Shown: positions 25,259 to 34,032 of the stretch, piece after piece
How positions within the stretch are numbered: the first letter of the stretch is position 1
How the letters are laid out: every line of letters begins with the position of its first letter
Assembly (NCBI GenBank): GCA_003326205.1
Contig: LWTK01000094.1
Coordinates: 1 to 64,000, forward strand
Length of the DNA: 64,000 nt
Reading direction: 5' to 3'
Source of the DNA: Nostoc sp. ATCC 43529
Lineage (GTDB): Bacteria; Cyanobacteriota; Cyanobacteriia; Cyanobacteriales; Nostocaceae
The notes under the pieces: model-generated
The model's input: the letters and a program-made list of their open reading frames with translations, nothing else
Database searches by the model: none
What the model was told of the DNA's origin: nothing
Translations under genes and position numbers: made by a program

Positions 25259-26689
25259 ATGTCAAGGGTGACCGAGAAGCCAAAGCCAACTGAACAGACA
25301 TTTAATCCCGAACAACCTAAGATTTGGTGGGGTATTGCTGTAGCGGTGCCAATAGTGATTGCTGCTGGAGTACTAGGTACAGCCAAAATCGAGCAGCTGA
25401 AAAAACTAAATGTATCCGCACCTGTAATGCCGTCTAGCAATAGCGTTAGCGCTGTGGGGCGTTTGGAACCGCGAGGCGAAGTTATTAAATTGTCTGCGCC
25501 ATCCTCAGGATTAGCGCCATCCTCACGAATTCAGCAACTTCTAGTCAAAGAAGGTGAAAAGGTCAGACAAGGCCAAATTGTGGCAATTTTGGATAACCGC
25601 GATACTCAAATAGCCGCACTAGAAGAAGCAAAAGCTAAAGTCCAAGAAGCTCGTGCTAATTTAGCGCAAGTCAGAGCCGGATCTCCGCGAGATATTCAAG
25701 CTCAAAGATCGGTTATTGCTCGCCTACAAGCGCAGTTAGTTGGCGAAAAGAATGCTCAACAAGCGACAATTGCTCGAATTGCAGCTCAGTTAAGTGGAGA
25801 AAAACTCGTCCAACAAGCAACCGTGAATCGGCTAGAAGCTGAACTTAGCGGACAAAGAGAGGCTCTTAGAGCAACCTTGGCACGTATCCAAGCCGAACAG
25901 CGTAATGCTCAAGTCGATGCTGGGCGATATGAGTTTTTATACAAAGAAGGTGCGATTTCCCAGCAGGAACGCGATCGCAGACGCTTGAGTGCGGTTACAG
26001 CTAATCAGCAGGTTGCTGAAAGTCAAGCTACCCTGAGGCAGACATTGGCAACTCTAAGACAGCAACTTGCCGAGGCTAGAGCTACTCAAATACAAAATTT
26101 AGCAACTTTGCAACAGCAGCTGATTGAAGCCAAAGTCAACCGTGACAAAACTGTAGCAACTTTGCAAAGGCAAATTGATGAAGAGAAAGCTAGATTGAGT
26201 AGGCTTTTGGAGGTTAGTCCGACTGATGTGCAAGTCGCCCTAGCCCAAGTTAGTAATGCGATCGCTAATGTTAGAAAAGCCGAAGCAGAACTGAAATTGA
26301 GCTACGTTCAAGCGCCAATTGCTGGAGAAATTTTAAAGATTTACACCAAGTCGGGTGAAGCTATCGGTGCAAATGGCATTGCTGAACTTGGGCAAACTAA
26401 TCAAATGTTTGTAGTTGCTGAAGTCCCTGAAGATAGTATTAGCAAAGTGCGTCTCGGTCAAAACGCTACGATCGCTAGCGATAATGGAGCATTTAGCGAA
26501 GAACTAAAAGGAACTGTCACTGAAATTGGCAGAAAAATTGGCAAAAAAGATGTGCTAAATACAGATCCAGCAGCAGATGTTGATGCCAGAGTTATAGAAG
26601 TGAAAATTGCTTTGTCTCAAGAAGATAGTCTGAAAGTTTCTGGTTTAACTTATGCGAAAGTTCTTGTGGAAATTAATAACAATAACTAA
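25259..26689 (+). CDS. devB: DevB-type membrane fusion protein of ABC exporter
   Basis: A 476-residue HlyD-like adaptor, close to the length of Anabaena DevB. One membrane helix lies at 22-41. Lipoyl halves are at about 65-115 (AVGRLEPRGEVIKLSAP) and 335-360 (LSYVQAPIAGEIL). The coiled-coil hairpin holds three 18-residue repeats in the rising arm (153-206) and three in the falling arm (264-317), a symmetrical extension. In heterocystous cyanobacteria DevBCA with TolC exports the glycolipids of the heterocyst envelope; paralogues also exist, so the exact role is inferred. devC starts 24 bp downstream. Confidence 0.85.
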   Translation: MSRVTEKPKPTEQTFNPEQPKIWWGIAVAVPIVIAAGVLGTAKIEQLKKLNVSAPVMPSSNSVSAVGRLEPRGEVIKLSAPSSGLAPSSRIQQLLVKEGEKVRQGQIVAILDNRDTQIAALEEAKAKVQEARANLAQVRAGSPRDIQAQRSVIARLQAQLVGEKNAQQATIARIAAQLSGEKLVQQATVNRLEAELSGQREALRATLARIQAEQRNAQVDAGRYEFLYKEGAISQQERDRRRLSAVTANQQVAESQATLRQTLATLRQQLAEARATQIQNLATLQQQLIEAKVNRDKTVATLQRQIDEEKARLSRLLEVSPTDVQVALAQVSNAIANVRKAEAELKLSYVQAPIAGEILKIYTKSGEAIGANGIAELGQTNQMFVVAEVPEDSISKVRLGQNATIASDNGAFSEELKGTVTEIGRKIGKKDVLNTDPAADVDARVIEVKIALSQEDSLKVSGLTYAKVLVEINNNN

Positions 26690-26713
26690 CTCCTCAGCAA
26701 TCAATTTTTAATA

Positions 26714-27868
26714 ATGACTAAAAAAATCCCTCTGTCCTGGCTACAACTAACCAGAGAAAGGACTCGCCTTGCTGTGGCTTTGGCAGGAATCGCTTTTGCT
26801 GATATTTTGATGTTTATGCAACTCGGATTTCGGGATGCATTGTATTATAGTAACGTTCGATTCCACAGCAGTTTGCAGGGCGATATTGTTTTAATTAACA
26901 GTCAATCTAGTGCTGTTTTAGCCATGAGAAGCTTTTCTCAACGACGATTATATAAAGCTTTAGAGTTACCAACAGTAGAATCAGTACACCCTATATATTT
27001 AGATTATACAACCTGGAAAAATCCTATAACAGGTCGCCCTCGTAGTATCCTGGTATTTGGGATGAACCCAGAAAATAACCTAGTTAATTTGCCTGGAGTT
27101 CAAGAAAATTTAGAAAAACTTAAACTACCAGATGTAGTTTTATTTGACCGTTCTTCTAGGGTTGAGTATGGACCAATTGCTGCTGATTATGACCAGGGGA
27201 AGACCGTCACAGCAGAAGTACGAAGACGGCGAATTAGAGTAGTAGGAATATTTACATTAGGTGCATCATTTGGTGCAGATGGAAACTTAATTACCAGCGA
27301 TGTTAACTTTCTGCGGTTATTCAACACTCGTCAGAAAGGATTAATTGATATTGGGTTAATTAAATTGAAACCTGGAGCAAATGTTAATGCTGTTGCTGAG
27401 GATTTAAAGAAATATATACCTAAAGAAATAAACGTTTTAACTAAACAAGAATTTATTGATTTTGAGCGAAATTACTGGGCAAGTAGCACAGCTATCGGAT
27501 TTATTTTCACGCTAGGAACTATCATGGGTTTTATTGTCGGAACTGTAATTGTTTATCAAATTCTTTATACAGAAGTTTCAGATCACTTAGCTGAGTACGC
27601 CACTCTTAAAGCCATAGGCTATACACATAACTATTTATTGAAAGTTATTCTGCAAGAGGCTTTTCTACTAGCTGTTTTAGGATATATGCCAGGAATAATT
27701 TTTTCTTTGTTTATGTATCAAAGTGCAAGAGAAGCAACACTTTTACCAGTATTTATGAGCTTCGATCGCGCCACAACCGTGTTGATTTTGACCATAATTA
27801 TGTGCTTTGTTTCCGGTGCGATCGCAGTCCGAAAATTACGCTCTGCCGACCCAGCAGATATATTTTGA
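26714..27868 (+). CDS. devC: DevC-type ABC exporter permease
   Basis: At 384 residues, close to the family length of 385. It has a MacB/FtsX-like layout: one N-terminal helix (about 18-38), a periplasmic domain (about 45-250), and three C-terminal helices (about 258-282, IGFIFTLGTIMGFIVGTVIVYQ in part; 312-335; 352-372). The C-terminal VRKLRSADPADIF is typical of DevC proteins. It would form the membrane channel with DevA and receive DevB. The overlap in gene order and spacing with devB and devA marks an operon. Confidence 0.87.
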   Translation: MTKKIPLSWLQLTRERTRLAVALAGIAFADILMFMQLGFRDALYYSNVRFHSSLQGDIVLINSQSSAVLAMRSFSQRRLYKALELPTVESVHPIYLDYTTWKNPITGRPRSILVFGMNPENNLVNLPGVQENLEKLKLPDVVLFDRSSRVEYGPIAADYDQGKTVTAEVRRRRIRVVGIFTLGASFGADGNLITSDVNFLRLFNTRQKGLIDIGLIKLKPGANVNAVAEDLKKYIPKEINVLTKQEFIDFERNYWASSTAIGFIFTLGTIMGFIVGTVIVYQILYTEVSDHLAEYATLKAIGYTHNYLLKVILQEAFLLAVLGYMPGIIFSLFMYQSAREATLLPVFMSFDRATTVLILTIIMCFVSGAIAVRKLRSADPADIF

Positions 27869-27964
27869 AGAAGAATACATAACTCAGAATTCAGAATTAA
27901 TTGAACTGCCAGTTTTTTAGAAACAGTTCCATGTCGTAAATGATAAATTATAACTAACAAATTT

Positions 27965-28675
27965 ATGAAGAGAGAAGAACCAGTAATTTCCATTAAAAAT
28001 CTGAATCATTACTATGGCAAAGGCGCACTGAAGAAACAGATTTTATTTGACATCAACCTAGAAATTAATGCTGGTGAAATTGTAATTATGACCGGGCCAT
28101 CAGGTTCAGGAAAAACCACATTACTGAGCTTGATTGGTGGTTTGCGGTCTGTACAAGAGGGAAGTTTGAAATTTTTAGGGGAAGAAATATTCGGTGCCAG
28201 TCAAAACAAACTGGTGCAAATGCGGCGTAACATTGGTTATATTTTCCAAGCTCACAATTTGCTGGGGTTCTTGACTGCCAAACAAAACGTACAAATGGCA
28301 GTAGAATTAAACGATCGCGTTTCTCAAGCAGAAGCGATCGCTAAATCAGAAATGATGCTGCGTGCTGTTGGTTTAGAAGAAAGAATAAATTATTACCCAG
28401 ATAATCTTTCTGGGGGACAAAAACAAAGAATTGCGATCGCCCGTGCCTTAGTCAATCATCCTCCCCTAGTGCTAGCAGACGAACCAACAGCAGCATTAGA
28501 CAAACAATCAGGACGCGATGTCGTAGAAATCATGCAGAGTCTAGCTAAAAACCAAGGTACAACTATCTTGTTAGTCACACACGACAACCGCATTTTAGAC
28601 ATCGCCGATCGCATCGTAGAAATGGAAGATGGCCTGTTAACTCGTAATTCTTCAAATACAGTTATCCAGTCATAA
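27965..28675 (+). CDS. devA: DevA-type ABC exporter ATPase
   Basis: A 236-residue LolD-like ATPase: Walker A GPSGSGKTT (residues 44-52), Q-loop region IFQAHNLLGFLT, signature NLSGGQKQRIAIARA, Walker B PLVLADEPTAALD, and H-loop VTHD. It powers DevC. A 96-bp gap holding a short GAATTC-type repeat separates it from devC, which is wider than devB-devC spacing but still compatible with one transcript. A heptamer array with inverted halves follows the stop codon. Confidence 0.9.
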   Translation: MKREEPVISIKNLNHYYGKGALKKQILFDINLEINAGEIVIMTGPSGSGKTTLLSLIGGLRSVQEGSLKFLGEEIFGASQNKLVQMRRNIGYIFQAHNLLGFLTAKQNVQMAVELNDRVSQAEAIAKSEMMLRAVGLEERINYYPDNLSGGQKQRIAIARALVNHPPLVLADEPTAALDKQSGRDVVEIMQSLAKNQGTTILLVTHDNRILDIADRIVEMEDGLLTRNSSNTVIQS

Positions 28676-28680
28676 TTTAA

Positions 28681-28787
28681 TTTGTCCTTTGTCATTTGTT
28701 CTTTGTCGTTGGCAAAAGACAAATAACTAATGACTAATGACCAATGACTAATGACTAGTGACTAATGACTAGCGACAAATGACAAAC
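28681..28787. repeat. AATGACT heptamer array with inverted flanks
   Basis: About seven AATGACT-type units (28723-28775) sit between TTTGTC-type units and their complement, so the whole can fold back. It lies between devA and a convergent gene. Confidence 0.8.
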
Positions 28788-28809
28788 ATAATTATTGTTT
28801 AGCCAAGCC

Positions 28810-29613
28810 TTATTTTTTCGTTCCAGGTTGGTTTGGTGGAGTTGGGGCGACTGGTTGGCGACTAGTGCGAAACGTCACATTCACGCCTTCATTTGATTGT
28901 TCCAACACCAGTAATGGTGTAGGCTTAGCCTTTTGATCCCAATGCATAGTAGCAATCCGACCTTGAATAGTTGGTTGCCAACTATCTTCATCGTCCATAG
29001 GACTTAAATAAGTTTCTATACAATCAATAATTTGACTAATAGTTGCGGAAGTTGCTTGCGTCGGTAACTTCATTAACCGGACTTGAATCCGAAATAGTAC
29101 GCGTTTAGCAGAGTTTGGTGGATTACCAGTTTCATACTCTACATCAAAAATTTCATCCACCTGCCGACCGGCACTGTTAGCAATTCCCACCGATCCTTGT
29201 TGGGCTTGATTTGGGCGCAGCGCTTGAGAAATTTTATCTTTGACCTTAATCTTTACTTGATTAAGAATCGCAAAGTGAAATACTTCCTCTGACATCCGCA
29301 TTCGTAGATAATCTAGGTTGAAATCCCGTGAATTTACCAAATCGGGATTAGTTTCCATTTTGCGAATCGTTTCCAAGGCTAGCTTAAATTTTTTTTCTAA
29401 TTCTCGCGCCCGGAATTGTTCAAACTTAATTTTTTTCTCCAGTTTACTCATCTGGAGTTTACTATACACAATTAAAGCAATCACCACTAAAGCCAGTCCT
29501 CCAGAGGTTAGCACCAAGAATGGTGGTGTTTGAGGATTACTTGCTGGCACTTCCTGGGATGCCTTTTTAGTTTTTGTCCCAGAGGATTGGGCAAGAAACA
29601 TCGAAGTAGGCAT
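28810..29613 (-). CDS. Single-pass membrane protein with coiled coil
   Basis: A 267-residue protein that I do not place in a named family. After an Ala/Pro/Gln-rich start, one membrane helix (about 31-50, PFLVLTSGGLALVVIALIVY) is followed by a charged coiled coil (about 53-90, KLEKKIKFEQFRARELEKKF) and a soluble domain (about 95-245) with an end rich in Pro (PVAPTPPNQPGTKK). It appears to be anchored with its bulk on one side of the membrane. It converges on devA and is divergent from the HAD phosphatase gene. Confidence 0.7.
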   Translation of the reverse strand: MPTSMFLAQSSGTKTKKASQEVPASNPQTPPFLVLTSGGLALVVIALIVYSKLQMSKLEKKIKFEQFRARELEKKFKLALETIRKMETNPDLVNSRDFNLDYLRMRMSEEVFHFAILNQVKIKVKDKISQALRPNQAQQGSVGIANSAGRQVDEIFDVEYETGNPPNSAKRVLFRIQVRLMKLPTQATSATISQIIDCIETYLSPMDDEDSWQPTIQGRIATMHWDQKAKPTPLLVLEQSNEGVNVTFRTSRQPVAPTPPNQPGTKK

Positions 29614-29718
29614 GGTTGGAAAACTGAAAAACTTGACTCCTAACGTTTAGGATTCCCAAATTTTTCAAGCCATCTTGCTGTATCATTATTATTTTTTACA
29701 GCTTTTTACAAACCGCAC

Positions 29719-30504
29719 ATGCCAAAACATCTGAGCCTCACTGCCCTGTCTGAGGTTTCACTTACTTGCCTGAGTAATATTCGTCTCATCGCCACAGATA
29801 TGGATGGCACTTTGACTAAACGAGGAAAATTTACTCCTGCATTGCTGCAAGCTTTAGAAGATTTAGCAACAGCTAACATTAAGGTACTGATTGTCACAGG
29901 ACGTTCTGCTGGGTGGGTGAGTGGATTGAGTAGTTTGATGCCTGTGGCAGGTGCTATGGCAGAAAATGGCGGTTTGTACTTTCCACCTGGAAACCAGAAA
30001 CCAGTAGTTTTAACACCCATTCCCGATTTAGTTCAGCATCGCCAGCAGTTGGCTACAACTTTTGAAAAGTTACAAACTCAATTTCCCCAAATCCAGGAAT
30101 CTGTTGATAATCGCTTTCGTGTCACGGATTGGACTTTTGATGTAACTGGTTTGAGTCAAGATGAACTACAAATTTTAGATCGTCTCTGTCAACAAATGGG
30201 TTGGGGATTTACTTACAGTAACGTCCAGTGTCACATAAAACCCCAAGGACAAGATAAAGCTGTGGGATTGTTACAGGTATTGCGCGAATATTTCCCCGAT
30301 TATTCACCAGAACAAATTATTACCGTAGGCGATAGTCCTAATGATGAAAGTTTATTCGATCGCCGTTATTTTCCTGTTTCTGTAGGTGTGGCAAATGTGC
30401 TGGAATATGCAGATAAATTACAACATCAGCCCGCTTATATTACCAATGCTGCCGAAGGCGATGGATTTTGTGAGTTATCTAATTACATTTTGCAAAGCTT
30501 CTAA
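29719..30504 (+). CDS. HAD-superfamily (Cof/IIB type) phosphatase
   Basis: A 261-residue hydrolase. Motif I is ATDMDGTLT (residues 25-33) with both catalytic aspartates, motif II is VTGRSAGWV, and motif III/IV is the HIKPQGQDKAVGL lysine with TVGDSPNDESLF. The cap lies between motifs II and III, as in type IIB members acting on sugar or nucleotide phosphates. The substrate is not determined; sucrose-phosphatase-like and Cof-like enzymes share this layout. The codons before residue 20 are less conserved-looking, so a later start is possible, though the first ATG is plausible. Confidence 0.82.
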   Translation: MPKHLSLTALSEVSLTCLSNIRLIATDMDGTLTKRGKFTPALLQALEDLATANIKVLIVTGRSAGWVSGLSSLMPVAGAMAENGGLYFPPGNQKPVVLTPIPDLVQHRQQLATTFEKLQTQFPQIQESVDNRFRVTDWTFDVTGLSQDELQILDRLCQQMGWGFTYSNVQCHIKPQGQDKAVGLLQVLREYFPDYSPEQIITVGDSPNDESLFDRRYFPVSVGVANVLEYADKLQHQPAYITNAAEGDGFCELSNYILQSF

Positions 30505-30567
30505 ATCCTCAATTAGGAAGAATCAGAACTTGCTCTAAAATAATCTTGTAGCACTGATTTTATAACT

Positions 30568-31269
30568 ATGACAGCTACTCTACCTGTTAGTGTCGAATCA
30601 GAAATCTTTTACCCCAGTGCTGATGGTCAACCAGTGGCAGAAACCTACGACCACCTTTATGCTTTATTAACTACTTTAGAAGTACTCAAACAGTATTTAG
30701 CAGACCGTCAGGCAACAGTATTAGCAAATCAATTTCTTTACTATGCACAAGGTTTTCCCAAATTACGGGTAGCCCCAGATGTGATGGTAATTTTTGATGT
30801 TGCACCCGGCGGTCGCGACAACTATAAAATTTGGGAAGAGGGTCAAGTACCAACAGTGATTTTTGAAATGACATCTTTTAGTACTAAAGGACAGGATGAA
30901 ATTTTCAAAAAGACTCTGTATGAGCAGTTAGGCGTTAAAGAATACTGGTTATTCGACCCAAAAACTGAGTGGGTAGAACAACAGTTACGCGGCTATCGGC
31001 TGCGGGGAGAAATCTACGAACCCATAGAGGATGGACGCAGTGAACCGCTACAACTGCGTTTAGCGATTGAAGGAAAGATAATTGTATTTTATCGAGAAGA
31101 TACAGGCGAAAAATTGCTCATTGGCGATGAATTGATAGAAGCTTTACGCCAAGAAGTTGTAGCAAGACAGCAGGCAGAAGAACGCGCAGAACAGGAACGC
31201 CAACGTGCAGAAGAAGCGCAATTAGAAATAGAACGATTAAAGGCAAAATTGCGTTCGCTCAACATATAG
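30568..31269 (+). CDS. Uma2 family (DUF820) endonuclease-like protein
   Basis: A 233-residue protein with the cyanobacterial Uma2/DUF820 PD-(D/E)xK nuclease fold: VAPDVMVIFDV, WEEGQVPTVIFEMTS, and KKTLYEQLGVKEYWLFDP carry the expected acidic and Lys residues. The C-terminal 40 residues are a Glu/Gln/Arg-rich coiled coil (RAEQERQRAEEAQLEIERL), common in this family. Dozens of paralogues occur in filamentous cyanobacteria and most have no known role. Its stop codon TAG lies inside the left end of a TATAGGA repeat element. Confidence 0.85.
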   Translation: MTATLPVSVESEIFYPSADGQPVAETYDHLYALLTTLEVLKQYLADRQATVLANQFLYYAQGFPKLRVAPDVMVIFDVAPGGRDNYKIWEEGQVPTVIFEMTSFSTKGQDEIFKKTLYEQLGVKEYWLFDPKTEWVEQQLRGYRLRGEIYEPIEDGRSEPLQLRLAIEGKIIVFYREDTGEKLLIGDELIEALRQEVVARQQAEERAEQERQRAEEAQLEIERLKAKLRSLNI

Positions 31270-31393
31270 GACTCATATTTGATTTTTGAACAAAATTCAG
31301 TACCCTTTAATCTTCTATAAGCCTCTTGCCTATTGCCTTTTGCCTCTTGCCTACCCACATCGATCGGTTCATAAATAAAATCGGATTCCTATA
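31265..31393. repeat. TATAGGA-family miniature inverted-repeat element
   Basis: The left end TATAGGACTCATATTTGATT is mirrored by a right end whose complement reads TATAGGAATCCGATTTTATT, and the match continues to TGAAC. The element starts four bases inside the Uma2 coding region and provides its stop codon. Confidence 0.7.
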
Positions 31394-31429
31394 GACCCCG
31401 ATACTATTAAGTAAATTTTTTGTACTTTT

Positions 31430-31456
31430 AATTACGAATTACGAATTACGAATTAT
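31430..31456. repeat. GAATTAC heptamer array
   Basis: Three to four tandem GAATTAC units lie between two miniature elements in the gap between the Uma2 gene and the small gene at 31762. Confidence 0.75.
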
Positions 31457-31610
31457 TATCAAGTCAAATTTATTACTTTAAGTATCTTACAATAGATGGA
31501 TGTCTAACGGGTTTCATCTATCACCCAGAGAGGCTAAGAGACTAACAGATACTTCAAAAAAACAGTTTAGCGTTTGATTTCCAACTTCTACCAGAAAGTA
31601 CAAAACCAAA

Positions 31611-31722
31611 TACTAGGACTCCTATTTGATTTTTGAAAAAACTCGCCCTCAATTCAAAAAGGTTGATTTCCTACTTCCTATCTAGACAAATAAATTCAAA
31701 AATCAAAGCGGATTACTGTATA
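31611..31722. repeat. TTTGATTTTTGAA-type inverted-repeat element
   Basis: TTTGATTTTTGAA near 31625-31637 is mirrored by TTCAAAAATCAAA near 31695-31707, with TAGGACTCC/GGATTACTGTA at the outside. Its interior and right half resemble the fragment at 13625-13710. It lies just upstream of a 55-codon gene and may carry part of that gene's promoter. Confidence 0.65.
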
Positions 31723-31761
31723 GAGTCAATAATTTACCTTTAAATATTGAGGTATAAAATC

Positions 31762-31929
31762 ATGCAAGAAATTGAGAGATTCTTTGGTAACTTATTCAGT
31801 AGCATACTCAACCGCTTTAAATATTCTGCAATGGACGCGACTGAGCGAAAAATCAAAGAAACCGTCGATCGACAGGTCGAACAACATCGTCAAAGATCCA
31901 AGCCTCAGGATGGAGAAGATCGGCAGTAG
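31762..31929 (+). CDS. Small basic amphipathic protein
   Basis: A 55-residue protein from ATG 31762 (GAGG 9 bases upstream); the frame is open five codons further back without a better start. It begins with an amphipathic helix (IERFFGNLFSSILNRFKY) and ends in a charged Gln/Arg/Lys-rich part (VDRQVEQHRQRSKPQDG). I do not recognise it, but the start site, composition and the strong terminator 93 bp downstream support a real gene. Confidence 0.6.
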   Translation: MQEIERFFGNLFSSILNRFKYSAMDATERKIKETVDRQVEQHRQRSKPQDGEDRQ

Positions 31930-32021
31930 AAATATCTTTTGCTGGTGAATTCAGGTATCAGAACGGCGTGGCGATCGCCTCTGAAAAAGCTCAAAATAGC
32001 GATATTTTCATTACTAAAATC

Positions 32022-32056
32022 ATAGCGCTTCCCAGTTATTGAATGGGCAGCGCTAT
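32022..32056 (+). terminator. Terminator of small gene
   Basis: ATAGCGCT/AGCGCTAT forms an 8-bp stem, extended inside by CCCA/TGGG, and is followed by TTTTC. It ends the 55-residue gene. Confidence 0.65.
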
Positions 32057-32111
32057 TTTCTCATCTTCACTCTCTGAGGGGTATTATATTCAGTAATATT
32101 TATATTGCTCT

Positions 32112-32281
32112 TATAGCAATCCTAAATGAGTCGTGAAAAATATGGATAAGAAAACGAACTGCCAAGAACGCCTTCGCGTTGGCGAAGCCTCTCGTAGAGA
32201 AGCGTCTCGTTAGAGAAGGACGCAAAGGTAAGAAAGAAGAAAGAGATATATAATTTTCACAAATGATTTAGGACTGCTATA
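32112..32281. repeat. TATAGCA-family miniature inverted-repeat element (copy 2)
   Basis: TATAGCAATCCTAAATGAG at the left is mirrored by a right end whose complement is TATAGCAGTCCTAAATCAT, continuing into GTGAAAA on both sides. The 170-bp unit holds a separate GAGAAGCGTCTC-type palindrome that is common in this genome. It sits 76 bp before the first kinase gene. Confidence 0.75.
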
Positions 32282-32357
32282 GAAAAAAAAATCAGATACA
32301 AACTAAAGTAGATAAAACAATACCACAAAACACCCTTATAGTTACTAGTGCTAATTT

Positions 32358-33980
32358 ATGGAAACACTGCTAAACGACCGCTATCGAGTTATTCGGACTT
32401 TAGGAAGCGGTGGGTTTGGTGAGACTTTCTTAGCGGAAGATACCCAAATGCCTTCCAACCGCCGTTGTGTAATTAAACAGCTAAGACCAATTCAAAACAA
32501 CCCGCAAATTTATAAGTTAGTACAAGAAAGATTCCAGCGGGAAGCGGCAATTTTAGAAGATTTAGGCGGTACAAGTAACCAAATTCCCACTTTGTATGCT
32601 TATTTTCAGTCAAATGGACAATTTTACTTGGTTCAAGAGTGGATAGAAGGTGATACCTTAACAGCGAAAGTCCAAGAACAAGGCTTATTAAGTGAAAGCG
32701 CCGTCAGAGAAATATTAATAAATTTATTACCAGTACTAGAACAAGTACACAATCAGCGGATTGTCCATCGAGATATCAAGCCAGATAACATCATTTTGCG
32801 CCATCGAGACCATAAAGCAGTGCTGATTGATTTCGGCGCTGTCCGCGAATCGATGGGAACAGTGGTGAATTCCCAAGGGTTACCTACGAGTTCGATTGTC
32901 ATTGGTACGCCGGGATATATGCCAAGCGAACAAGCCGCAGGTAGACCAGTTTATTCAAGCGATTTATACAGTTTGGGAATGACAGCAATTTATCTTCTCA
33001 CTGGAAAACAACCACAAGAATTAGAGACAGATTCGCGCACTGGAGAAACTATTTGGCACAGACATGCTTTGAGTATCAGTCCTACATTAGCAGGGGTGAT
33101 AGATCGAGCGATCGCCTACCATCCACGCGATCGCTTTGCCACAGCCAGAGAAATGCTAGACGCTTTGCAATTTGGCCCAGTAGCGCCAACAGTACCTTAT
33201 AATCAACCGCCAGTAGCGCCAACAGTACCTTATAACCAACCGCCAGCAGTCAACGCACAACCTCCTGCAACACTACAAAATACAGTTGCTGTCAGTCCAG
33301 GTTCTAGCAGTCAACCTACCCATCAAAATACTGGAAACAAGAGTGGACAAAAAGGAATCCTTCTCGGTTTTTTAATTGCCGGTGGTTTAATTGGTAGTTC
33401 TATTGTTATTGGTTTTGCTCTTAATAAATCAAATCAACCAATAGCAGATACGCCTTCATCAACTGAACTTTCAACAAATAGTAATGACAAAAACGTCCCA
33501 CCATCGGTAAGTTCTCAGCAGCCTGTTGATACTCCAGTTGCACAACAAACTACGCCTCCTGTTCGAGAGCCTGTTGATACTCCAGTTGTGCAACAAACTA
33601 CGCCTCCTGTTCAACAGCAGCCTTCTTCAACACAACAACAAATTACTCGACCTTCACCAGAAGAAGCAGTAGAAGGCTATTATCAAACTATTAATAATGG
33701 CGAATATCAAGATGCGTGGAATTTGTTATCTCCTAGCTATCAAAATAATCAACGTCTTCACCCCAAAGGTTATCTTTCTTATATTGATTGGTGGGGAGGG
33801 CAAGTAGAAAACGTAGATGTTGAACAAGTGAGTTTAATAGAAAATAATTCAGAAACAGCTACGGTTAATGCTCAATTGAGATACTTACTTAAAAATGGCA
33901 AACAATCATCTAGTTCTGTGCGTTTCTTTCTTTTATGGGATGAGGGAAATAATAAATGGGTTATAACTGGTGCTAAATAA
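32358..33980 (+). CDS. Membrane-anchored Ser/Thr protein kinase (kinase 1)
   Basis: A 540-residue kinase. The catalytic domain (1-270) has the glycine loop GSGGFGETF (16-24), Lys in VIKQL (about 40), the catalytic loop HRDIKPDN (about 137) and DFG (about 158), with GTPGYMPSEQ in place of the classical APE segment. A Pro/Thr/Gln linker with perfect 33-bp (33180-33245) and near-perfect 48-bp (33521-33616) direct repeats flanks one membrane helix (about 333-358). The outer C-terminal domain (433-540) resembles an NTF2/IMS-type fold (EEAVEGYYQTINNGEYQDAW). It is convergent with the FHA exporter gene 52 bp away and related to kinase 2, suggesting a phospho-signalling unit. Confidence 0.9.
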   Translation: METLLNDRYRVIRTLGSGGFGETFLAEDTQMPSNRRCVIKQLRPIQNNPQIYKLVQERFQREAAILEDLGGTSNQIPTLYAYFQSNGQFYLVQEWIEGDTLTAKVQEQGLLSESAVREILINLLPVLEQVHNQRIVHRDIKPDNIILRHRDHKAVLIDFGAVRESMGTVVNSQGLPTSSIVIGTPGYMPSEQAAGRPVYSSDLYSLGMTAIYLLTGKQPQELETDSRTGETIWHRHALSISPTLAGVIDRAIAYHPRDRFATAREMLDALQFGPVAPTVPYNQPPVAPTVPYNQPPAVNAQPPATLQNTVAVSPGSSSQPTHQNTGNKSGQKGILLGFLIAGGLIGSSIVIGFALNKSNQPIADTPSSTELSTNSNDKNVPPSVSSQQPVDTPVAQQTTPPVREPVDTPVVQQTTPPVQQQPSSTQQQITRPSPEEAVEGYYQTINNGEYQDAWNLLSPSYQNNQRLHPKGYLSYIDWWGGQVENVDVEQVSLIENNSETATVNAQLRYLLKNGKQSSSSVRFFLLWDEGNNKWVITGAK

Positions 33981-34032
33981 CCAGAGACGCGATAAATCGC
34001 CGTCTCTACAATAATCATTCCTGATTTTTTGT

